This document shows positions 1 to 5,631 of a stretch of 8,583 nucleotides of DNA, piece after piece. The position numbers and the translations under genes are program-made. Under the pieces are notes generated by a model, which did no database searches, was not told the DNA's origin, and saw nothing but the letters and a program-made list of their open reading frames with translations. The DNA lies in contig JAFCEM010000029.1 of NCBI GenBank assembly GCA_017609145.1, forward strand, positions 1 through 8,583. Direction: 5' to 3'. Origin of the DNA: Candidatus Aenigmatarchaeota archaeon. Lineage in GTDB: Archaea; Aenigmatarchaeota; Aenigmatarchaeia; QMZP01. Every line of letters begins with the position of its first letter. The first letter of the stretch is position 1.

Positions 1-645
1 CTGCTTGCTGACGAGAGATTCTTCATGCTTACTGTACTGAGAAAGAGAAGAATACCTACTCTAAATCTCCATCTTACAAGGTCACTTAATGCGGCAACAA
101 GGATTATTGATGATAATGAATTCCCGCTGGTTATAAGGTCACTTGAAAAAAAGACCGGTGTTATTGTAAGAAATGCTGCAGAAGCAAAGAGCGTCATAGA
201 TGCATTATCAAGCCTCAAGCAGGTTGTGCTTCTGGAAGAACTTACAAAAAACATGATTTCCGTTTATGTTTCACAGCCAAATGTATTGGCTGCAGTGAAA
301 AAGAAAACAAAGGAAGCTGATGTAATATTCGGGAAAGGCGAGTATAAAAAACATAAATTAAAGGTCGATGAAGAAGAGCTTGCACTTGACGCTGCAGAAG
401 CCATAGATGCCGGGGTAGCCAGGGTTGACATAAGCAACAATTCCGAGCCAAAAATAGTCAATATAGAACTCAATCCGGATTTGGTTCTGCCAAGCAAGGT
501 TACTGGAGTTAATATCCCAAGAGAAGTAATAGAAAACATGTATCAGAAATATAACGAACATAAGCAAAAACCAACCCTTATAAAATTCTTTGATGATGCA
601 AAATCAGTTATAAGTGATGTACTTAAAAGCAAGAATCTATTGTGA
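1..645 (+). CDS. ATP-grasp ligase, RimK-like, C-terminal part (5' end outside window)
   Basis: The reading frame is open from the first base, so the gene begins upstream; the first ATG inside the window (25) is internal. What is visible resembles the two ATP-binding lobes of ATP-grasp enzymes, which join a carboxylate to an amine or thiol via an acylphosphate. The first residues (ADERFFMLTVLRKRRIPTLN) match the usual stretch in which a lysine or acidic residue precedes a helix and a 'giPtp' turn. A 'fPLVIRSLEKKTGVIV' lobe follows, then an EEL segment where these enzymes bind adenine. Near the end NIELNPDL matches the conserved E-x-N metal-binding motif, followed by a TG-x-x-IP helix. The substrate cannot be read from this fragment: RimK-type glutamate ligases, cofactor glutamylases and LysX-like enzymes all share this part. 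The usual D-x-R in the central strand is not evident. The stop overlaps a possible GTG start of the next gene, suggesting co-transcription. Confidence 0.75.
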   Translation: MLADERFFMLTVLRKRRIPTLNLHLTRSLNAATRIIDDNEFPLVIRSLEKKTGVIVRNAAEAKSVIDALSSLKQVVLLEELTKNMISVYVSQPNVLAAVKKKTKEADVIFGKGEYKKHKLKVDEEELALDAAEAIDAGVARVDISNNSEPKIVNIELNPDLVLPSKVTGVNIPREVIENMYQKYNEHKQKPTLIKFFDDAKSVISDVLKSKNLL

Positions 646-650
646 TATTC

Positions 651-1496
651 ATGGCAGATGTTTTCCAGTCTATAGTAACCCAGATGGGTGCATTTTTTGA
701 TAATGTGGTATCCGGCTATTTACTTCCAAATCTTGGCCTTATTCTGTGGGTTATTATCTTCCTCGGCATAGCTTATGTTGCCGGAAAGCTTTCCAAGGTT
801 ATCGTAGTCAAGATATTGAATGCGGTCGGTCTCAAGAAGCTGACCAAACACACCTGGTCTGAAAGCATACTAAGGGTGACAGGATACAAGGGAACCATAG
901 TCGGCCTTATTGGAGACATAGTGAAATGGATAGTCTATATTCTTTTCATAGCATTCATAATACAGAATATCGGCCTGCCTGGGGTTGCGGACATATTTAC
1001 ACAAACAGCAGGATTCCTCCCCAGGATAATAGGCGCTATACTCGTTATTGTCATAGGGTTCATAGTGGCAGACTTTTTTGGAAAGATATTCGAAGAAGCG
1101 GGCAGAAGGCTGCTCAAGGAGGATGCACTGTCATCATTGTCCGGTGGTGTGGCGAGATATTCAGTAGCAATAATATCGATTATAATGGCACTTGGTCTTG
1201 TTGGTATTGACACGACATCACTAACAGTGATGTTTGCGATAATATTCACAACATTTATGGTGATTGTGCTGTTAGGAATCAAGGATATATTCCCGAATTT
1301 CACGGCAGGTCTTCATCTGAAGAACGAACTAAAAGCCGGTGAGTATATCAGAATAGACAAACACGCAGGAATAGTGGAAAAAGTGAATCCTCTGAGCGTC
1401 ATCCTGAGGGAAGGAGATAAAACAATATCAGTTCCCAATTCCGTTTTTATTCATAACGTAATTGAAAAAAAGAAAAAACAAACACCACCAAAATAA
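651..1496 (+). CDS. MscS-like small-conductance mechanosensitive channel family protein
   Basis: This is a membrane protein of about 281 residues with roughly five hydrophobic segments (about residues 27-45, 84-110, 120-143, 168-185 and 190-210), followed by a short soluble domain. The segments near 24-60 and 118-150 resemble each other (LLPNLGLILWV and FLPRIIGAILV, each followed by a basic amphipathic helix), as in the conserved TM-helix repeat of MscS relatives. The soluble part (LKAGEYIRIDKHAGIVEKVNP, then ISVPNSVFIHNVI) is the MscS beta domain: the family's 'GD.I' is GEYI here, and the 'IPN' signature is VPN. It ends just after this domain, so the C-terminal alpha/beta vestibule of E. coli MscS is absent. 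A role in osmotic pressure release is a family inference. An in-frame GTG at 642 overlaps the upstream stop and would add three residues; the ATG at 651 is preferred, although no clear ribosome-binding site precedes either. Confidence 0.82.
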   Translation: MADVFQSIVTQMGAFFDNVVSGYLLPNLGLILWVIIFLGIAYVAGKLSKVIVVKILNAVGLKKLTKHTWSESILRVTGYKGTIVGLIGDIVKWIVYILFIAFIIQNIGLPGVADIFTQTAGFLPRIIGAILVIVIGFIVADFFGKIFEEAGRRLLKEDALSSLSGGVARYSVAIISIIMALGLVGIDTTSLTVMFAIIFTTFMVIVLLGIKDIFPNFTAGLHLKNELKAGEYIRIDKHAGIVEKVNPLSVILREGDKTISVPNSVFIHNVIEKKKKQTPPK

Positions 1497-1534
1497 GCAG
1501 TTTTTTATAGATATGCATATAATTTAACCAGTAT
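1497..1534 (+). promoter_or_regulatory. T-run terminator and TATA-like promoter ahead of the M29 peptidase
   Basis: The 38-bp gap holds a run of six T (1501-1506) merging into TTTTATAG. A T-run directly after the MscS stop fits archaeal intrinsic termination. The same bases lie about 28 bp before the ATG at 1535, the spacing expected of a TATA box for an mRNA with almost no leader. A second AT-rich element lies at 1514-1526. There is no Shine-Dalgarno sequence before the ATG. Both roles are inferred from position and composition. Confidence 0.45.
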
Positions 1535-2611
1535 ATGAACTCAGAGAAACATCTTGAATGGCTGGAAAAAAACAATCTGCAGACAAAAACGAAACGATTA
1601 GTTCCCTCTTTGAAAGAGATTTATACGCATTGCCTCGGGGCAGACAAAGAAAATATCCTGATAATAACAGATCATGGCAGAAAGGATTATCACATAGCTC
1701 CCACTTTGGCAGGCGGATACATTCTCGCGGCAAGGGAACTGGAACTGAATACAAATGTTATCGTGCAGCCCGTTAAACGCTATAATGAACCGGTGGACCC
1801 GCGCATCATAAAAAATTTCATTGCCATGGAAAAAAAAGGCATAATAATCATCTGTGTTTCGAACAAGCTGGGTGAAATCAAAAAAATATCAAAAAGTTTC
1901 AGAGGGTTTGTAAAAGAGATGCAGCACAGATTTATCTCCGCAACTTCACTCGGCACGATAAACAATACGTTTCTTGATACGATAATAGATGCAATTGTAA
2001 TAGACTATACAAAGCTCCGGAAAAGACAGGAAAAAATCAAGAAGATTTTTGATAATGGAAATATTCTTCATATCAAAACAAATGCAGGAACGGATCTTGA
2101 AATCGACATAGAAGGCAAACTTGCTATTTCAAACGATGGTAACTACACTACCAAAGGAAGCGGCGGCAACATACCCTGCGGCGAGGTTTACATTCCACCT
2201 TCAGGGAAGACAGGCGTAAACGGCAGGGTGGTTATAGACACTAGCTCAAGAAATGCAATGGGGACGACTCTGGTTAAGCACCCAATCACACTTGATATAA
2301 AAGATGGAAGAGTGATCGGAATTAAAGGTGATGCGGCAGCACGGTTGTTGGAGAAGACGCTCGTGGAAGCAGAAAAAAAGGCAAAATACCCCAAGAATGT
2401 TCGTCTCATAGGAGAACTCGGTATAGGCATGAACCCAAATGCCAGAATTATCGGTTCCATGATAGTGGATGAAAAGGTGGCAGGAACAGCACACATTGCT
2501 ATAGGCAGCAATAACTGGTTCGGTGGTGACATAAAGACCATCGTGCATCTTGACCAGGTTTTCAGAAATCCCGAGATAATGGTGGACGGGAAAAGATTAA
2601 AGGTGGAATAA
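1535..2611 (+). CDS. Aminopeptidase, M29 (AmpS/PepS, thermophilic aminopeptidase) family
   Basis: This 358-residue protein resembles M29 metallo-aminopeptidases, which remove N-terminal residues from peptides using two metal ions. The C-terminal half carries the signature regions: GGNIPCGEVYIPP at about 210-222 with the ligand-type E217; GELGIGMNP at 293-301 with E294; DEKVAGTAHIAIG at 312-324 with H320; and the terminal H338-L-D340. This E, E, H, H-x-D order is that of the family's metal ligands. The length is somewhat short of the roughly 400-410 residues of bacterial members, mostly in the N-terminal domain. Cytoplasmic: no signal peptide or membrane segment. The next gene follows its stop directly, and its own last codons supply that gene's ribosome-binding site, so the two are probably one transcript. 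Likely role: peptide recycling; substrate preference cannot be read here. Confidence 0.85.
   Translation: MNSEKHLEWLEKNNLQTKTKRLVPSLKEIYTHCLGADKENILIITDHGRKDYHIAPTLAGGYILAARELELNTNVIVQPVKRYNEPVDPRIIKNFIAMEKKGIIIICVSNKLGEIKKISKSFRGFVKEMQHRFISATSLGTINNTFLDTIIDAIVIDYTKLRKRQEKIKKIFDNGNILHIKTNAGTDLEIDIEGKLAISNDGNYTTKGSGGNIPCGEVYIPPSGKTGVNGRVVIDTSSRNAMGTTLVKHPITLDIKDGRVIGIKGDAAARLLEKTLVEAEKKAKYPKNVRLIGELGIGMNPNARIIGSMIVDEKVAGTAHIAIGSNNWFGGDIKTIVHLDQVFRNPEIMVDGKRLKVE
2601..2606 (+). promoter_or_regulatory. Ribosome-binding site for the amidohydrolase
   Basis: AGGTGG lies five bases before the ATG at 2612 and matches the archaeal 16S 3' end. It sits inside the last codons of the peptidase gene, which supports the chosen start and translational coupling. 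It is one of few clear Shine-Dalgarno sequences here, consistent with an internal operon gene. Confidence 0.65.
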
Positions 2612-3334
2612 ATGCAAATAAAAGATCCGAGAGTGGAGAATTTTTTGGGCTGGATACCCGAAAGGATAATAGATGTCCATAATCATCTTTCAAAAACACA
2701 GTCTGCAGAATATCTGAATGAGCTGACAAATCAACTGCCTTTGGAAAGGGTAGTGGTTTTTCCCCTTTATTCTGATGACATAATTATGCAGAACAACAGA
2801 ATTATAGACGCTGTCAAAAAATTCAAAAAAATAAGCGGTTTCATGATTCTTGACATGACCAGCAAAGAGAAGGCCTTCACCGAAATGGAAAGATGTTTGT
2901 CAGAAGGGCTTACTGGTGTGAAGATAAACCCCCCGTTCCAGAAGGTGAAGGGTGATGTCCCGCAATCCGTGATAAAGGAAGCTGGGAGAAGGGATATTCC
3001 TGTAACAATCCATGTAGATTCTACCAGAACTCTTGGCTACATCAGGCACCACGGAAAGATAATCATCGCGCACGCCGGTTTTGATGTGCCTTGGAAATCC
3101 CTACTTGCCTCGTTTGAAAAGGATAATAATGTATGCTTCGATACTTCGCTTGTTAATTTCTTCAGGATAAGGCGCATGCTCGATTTCATTGAACCTGAAC
3201 GCTTCCTTTTCGGCTCTGACTCGCCTTTTTCCCATCCCACCCTGGAGCTCATGAAGCTCTATTTCGTGACAGATTCCAGAGAGATAATAAACAAGATTGC
3301 CTACAGGAATGCAAAGCAATTTTTGGGTTTATGA
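2612..3334 (+). CDS. Metal-dependent amidohydrolase (amidohydrolase-2 / TatD-like TIM barrel)
   Basis: This 240-residue protein has the metal-binding pattern of the amidohydrolase superfamily in order along a TIM barrel: D21-V-H23-N-H25 at the end of strand 1, a lysine in TGVKINPPF (K104) on strand 4, H134 in TIHVDS, H154 in IIAHAGF, and D203 in FLFGSDSPF. It is shorter than most members (270-330 residues), with compact loops. The family hydrolyses or decarboxylates small molecules and includes decarboxylases and lactonases; nothing here identifies the substrate. It begins immediately after the peptidase stop, with a strong ribosome-binding site, so the two are presumably co-expressed. Cytoplasmic, with no signal peptide. 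The family call is firm; the reaction is unknown. Confidence 0.82.
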   Translation: MQIKDPRVENFLGWIPERIIDVHNHLSKTQSAEYLNELTNQLPLERVVVFPLYSDDIIMQNNRIIDAVKKFKKISGFMILDMTSKEKAFTEMERCLSEGLTGVKINPPFQKVKGDVPQSVIKEAGRRDIPVTIHVDSTRTLGYIRHHGKIIIAHAGFDVPWKSLLASFEKDNNVCFDTSLVNFFRIRRMLDFIEPERFLFGSDSPFSHPTLELMKLYFVTDSREIINKIAYRNAKQFLGL

Positions 3335-3401
3335 GCCCGGAGTTGGTTTTTATAACAGAATGGTGACATATTTAAAAAAGATTCCATCAAATACAAGACA
3401 T
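3335..3401 (+). promoter_or_regulatory. tRNA-Arg promoter (TATA-like box 3368-3379), with upstream T-run
   Basis: ATATTTAAAAAA at 3368-3379 is a good archaeal TATA element, centred about 27 bp before the first base of the tRNA. Transcription would therefore begin at or just before the mature 5' end. A TTTTTATA stretch at about 3345-3352 follows the amidohydrolase stop and could end that transcript. Confidence 0.6.
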
Positions 3402-3439
3402 GCCCCCGTAACTCAGTTGGATAGAGTGCCAGCCTTCTA

Positions 3440-3486
3440 ATTGGGTTTGGAAGAATCGAGACAGTAATCTGTCGATGTGAGAGGCG
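3440..3486 (+). other. Canonical tRNA intron at position 37/38 (47 nt)
   Basis: The splice sites form a classic bulge-helix-bulge. Next to the anticodon stem, CTTC (3434-3437) pairs with GAGG (3481-3484) as the four-base central helix (one T-G wobble). The 5' bulge is T3438 A3439 / A3440 and the 3' bulge is C3485 G3486 / A3487; cutting after the second base of each gives a seven-base anticodon loop with A37 and A38. Inside the intron, GACAG (3460-3464) pairs with CTGTC (3469-3473) around a TAAT loop, extended by ATC/GAT past a two-base bulge. The splicing endonuclease is not encoded here. Confidence 0.88.
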
Positions 3487-3508
3487 AGCTGGAAGTCGAG
3501 GGTTCGAA

Positions 3509-3547
3509 TATGCTGCTGGGTACAGGCACATTCAGCGGAACTGAATA
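3509..3547 (+). other. Noncanonical tRNA intron in the T-loop, position 59/60 (39 nt)
   Basis: The T-stem halves are separated by 39 extra bases. A bulge-helix-bulge stacks on the T-stem: TTCG (3503-3506) pairs with TGAA (3542-3545) as a four-base central helix (one G-T wobble). The 5' bulge is A3507 A3508 / T3509 and the 3' bulge T3546 A3547 / T3548. Cutting after the second base of each restores the T-loop TTCGAAT. GAATAT is repeated at both ends, so sequence alone allows a shift of one base either way, but only this register gives symmetrical three-base bulges. The intron interior can pair GCTG (3512-3515) with CAGC (3533-3536), or alternatively ATTCAG (3530-3535) with CTGAAT (3541-3546). 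Confidence 0.82.
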
Positions 3548-3561
3548 TCCCTCCGGGGGCA

Positions 3562-5145
3562 TCATTTTACCTGTTTTAAAATTTTTGCCACCTTCTGCCT
3601 TCCAACAGCAAGAATGAAAGGCGCAAGGCGCGGGCCGGATTCTTTGCCGATAAGCACACGATAAACTGCTTTGAAGAATTCCCTGTTGCTGATGCCCGTT
3701 TTTTCGCATATGCTATAAAAAGCATTGAAAAGTTCCTTCTCGTTCATTGGTTTTTTCTCCAATGTCTGCGCAAGCCCCAGAACAGCCTTCTTCTCCTTTG
3801 AAGCGAGTTTTACGGATGGCTTTTCCTGCAGCCTAAATATGTACTTCTCGGGCGCGTGTTCTTCTATCCAGTTTTTTGCACATGCGAGGATTTTTCCGTA
3901 TCTTTCTTCATCATTTTTGTTTAAGCCCTCTTGTGCTTTTACCGTCTGCAGCGCTTTTACTGTATCACCATATATGTTAATCAGTGTGACAGCATGCCTG
4001 AAATTCACCTGAACGGGCATGCTTTTACCGGGTGGTCTGTCAACACAGCTCATCTCATAAATCCTGCTCCTTTGCAGCGTCTCTTTTTTGCTGCGTTTCT
4101 CTTTTCCATAGTAAATCCTTTCGGTTTCATAGAAGTCTTCATAAACCTTGAATATTTCCTCATTGACTGGTATGGCAAACTCTTTCTTCGGTTTCGTGCC
4201 CGCGAACAGGAACCTGAGAACCTCGGGCATGTAGATATCGGCTATCTCCCCTATCGAGAAGAGCCTCCCTTCAGAGCCCGACATCTTCCCGCCGGACCTC
4301 AATATTATGAAATCATACATCTGGTAGACAGGCGGCTCATAATTATAGACTTTCTCAGAAATCTGGGCACCAACGGTCCTTGAACCTCCCGGGGTCGAGT
4401 GTTCCTTTCCTGCCGGCTCAAAATCAACTTTTTCATAAAACCATCTCATAGGCCAGTCAACACGCCACGGAAGCTTTACCAATCCCTTTTTACTGAAGTC
4501 CACCTTACCCCGATGTCCACACTTGCAGGAGTATGTTACGATGAATCCACCATCCCATTTCTCTGGTTTGGTTGTTTCATAGTTGCACTTCTCGCAGTAT
4601 ATCCTGAGCGGCATCCAGTCATCCCCAAGGGGTTCTTTCCTGTAGCTATTGAGAATCTCCTTTATTACTTGGGTGTTTTCCAACGCCTTTTTTATCTCTT
4701 TGGTATAGGCACATTTCCTGTACATCTTATTCTGGTTTATAAATTCGGGTTTTATCCCGAGCCTGGGCAGGACAGATTCAACCTCTTTCTCAAAATGCTC
4801 CGCATACGACTTATGGCAGCCCCAGGGATCAGGGGTCATGATTATCGGTTTAAGTATGAATTTCTCCAGCTTCTTCCTATCAGGCACATTTGCTGGTATT
4901 TTTCTTAATCTGTCATAGTCGTCCCATGAATAGATAAACCTTACCTTCTTTCCCATATCCTTGAGCGCCCTTGCTACGAGGTCGACTGTTATTATTTCTC
5001 TGAAGTTGCCTATGTGTATTGTTCCGGATGGTGTTATACCTGCAGCGCAGACATACTGCTTCTTTTTGCCTTTCTCAGAAACAATGGTACGCGCCAATTG
5101 GTCCGCCCAGAACATGGATTCGGAAAGCTCCCTTTTCGTAGCCAT
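3562..5145 (-). CDS. lysS: Lysyl-tRNA synthetase, class I
   Basis: This 527-residue enzyme charges tRNA-Lys with lysine using ATP. It is the class I form found in most archaea and some bacteria, unrelated to the class II LysRS of E. coli. The HIGH-type signature is in PSGTIHIGN (about 39-47) and the KMSKS-type loop is KMSGS (287-291), which is the usual form in this family. Between them lies a zinc-type cysteine set, C184-x2-C187 and C207-x-C209, followed by GH. The C-terminal half is the helical anticodon-binding region, and the total length is normal. The start ATG at 5145 has no ribosome-binding site but has a TATA-like TTTAAA about 25 bp upstream, suggesting a leaderless transcript. The stop codon lies immediately against the 3' end of the convergent tRNA-Arg. 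Confidence 0.97.
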   Translation of the reverse strand: MATKRELSESMFWADQLARTIVSEKGKKKQYVCAAGITPSGTIHIGNFREIITVDLVARALKDMGKKVRFIYSWDDYDRLRKIPANVPDRKKLEKFILKPIIMTPDPWGCHKSYAEHFEKEVESVLPRLGIKPEFINQNKMYRKCAYTKEIKKALENTQVIKEILNSYRKEPLGDDWMPLRIYCEKCNYETTKPEKWDGGFIVTYSCKCGHRGKVDFSKKGLVKLPWRVDWPMRWFYEKVDFEPAGKEHSTPGGSRTVGAQISEKVYNYEPPVYQMYDFIILRSGGKMSGSEGRLFSIGEIADIYMPEVLRFLFAGTKPKKEFAIPVNEEIFKVYEDFYETERIYYGKEKRSKKETLQRSRIYEMSCVDRPPGKSMPVQVNFRHAVTLINIYGDTVKALQTVKAQEGLNKNDEERYGKILACAKNWIEEHAPEKYIFRLQEKPSVKLASKEKKAVLGLAQTLEKKPMNEKELFNAFYSICEKTGISNREFFKAVYRVLIGKESGPRLAPFILAVGRQKVAKILKQVK

Positions 5146-5164
5146 AATATAATTTGGGTTTCTG

Positions 5165-5174
5165 TGTTTAAAGA
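5165..5174 (-). promoter_or_regulatory. TATA-like box of lysS
   Basis: On the minus strand, CTTTAAACAC is centred about 25 bp before the lysS ATG at 5145, the spacing of an archaeal TATA box for a leaderless mRNA. It lies between the decayed Nudix gene and lysS, so lysS need not depend on transcription from scpA-scpB. Inferred from position and composition. Confidence 0.45.
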
Positions 5175-5197
5175 ATTTGGCTTTTCAGGTTTCTGTG

Positions 5198-5614
5198 TCA
5201 TTCCTGTATATGGAAAAGACCTGTTATATCTTCCTTTAATCCGGGGATGAATTCAAGCTCATCCAGATTGTCAACGGGCTGCCATTTCCATTCGGAATGC
5301 TCGTCACTTATTCGCGACCCCGCGGAATCCACAAATCCCTTTATCCTGCAGGTGAATTTCAGGCCCGGGTTTTATTCTGTCCGGAACCGGTTTTTCTATA
5401 TGGTATATACTACTCACGTTGTTTGGCTCTATGACAGCTCCGGCTTCTTCCCTCAACTGTCTTATTACCGCCTCTTTGAAGTTTTCCCCTGCTTTGACCT
5501 GCCACCACCACACTCCCAGAGGTTCGGATATAATTCTCTGGAAGCGTTCCTTTTCAGAATCAAGAGCCTATCCTTGTCAAAACAAATGCCGGCCTTCTAT
5601 TTTGTCAATCTCAT
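5198..5614 (-). pseudogene. Decayed Nudix hydrolase (early stop and two frameshifts)
   Basis: Joined across frames, this reads as a Nudix hydrolase of about 138 residues, a family that cleaves nucleoside diphosphates linked to another moiety. From ATG 5614 the first codons run into TAG at 5597-5599. The same frame then gives KAGICFDKDRLLILKRN and RELYPNLWECGG, typical of the strands before the Nudix box. Near 5500-5508 one base appears missing, and the box continues in another frame as GENFKEAVIRQLREEAGAVI. Near 5362-5374 one base appears extra, restoring the first frame for KFTCRIKGFVDSAG, ISDEHSEWKWQPVD and a normal C-terminus ending FHIQE. The box has RQLREE where the family has RE-x-x-EE, so a metal-ligand glutamate is glutamine. 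Longest intact piece: 5304-5513 (69 residues). Three lesions plus the substitution favour genuine decay; indel errors in the assembly are the alternative. Confidence 0.8.
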
Positions 5615-5631
5615 TTTCACGTATGTTTCAC

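Larger units (their letters stand above)
3402..3561 (+). tRNA. tRNA-Arg (anticodon UCU) with two introns
   Basis: The exons fold into a standard tRNA. The acceptor stem 3402-3408 (GCCCCCG) pairs fully with 3554-3560 (CGGGGGC), and A3561 is the discriminator. The D-stem ACTC/GAGT (3411-3414, 3424-3427) encloses a nine-base loop with GG. The anticodon stem CCAGC (3429-3433) pairs with GCTGG (3488-3492); the loop CTTCTAA carries TCT at 3436-3438. The variable loop is AAGTC, with the G15-C48 pair possible. The T-stem GAGGG (3498-3502) pairs with CCCTC (3549-3553), and the spliced T-loop is TTCGAAT. Removing 3440-3486 and 3509-3547 leaves 74 bases including the discriminator. CCA is not encoded. 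Both junctions match the bulge-helix-bulge rule (see the introns). UCU reads AGA and, by wobble, AGG arginine codons. The 3' end touches the convergent lysS stop codon. Confidence 0.93.

Noticed and set aside
3509..3547. T-loop insertion as an assembly artefact or a mark of a dead tRNA
   Set aside because: All stems remain fully paired, the promoter is present, and the insert has a well-formed splice motif in the one register that restores a normal T-loop.
3931..4908. Long plus-strand open frames (3931-4383, 4399-4908)
   Set aside because: They lie antisense within lysS, whose product is full-length and clearly recognisable; the translated sequences have no family likeness.
5597..5599. In-frame TAG in the Nudix gene read as pyrrolysine
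   Set aside because: The same gene has two frameshifts, and no other in-frame TAG is seen in conserved genes here, so decay is simpler.
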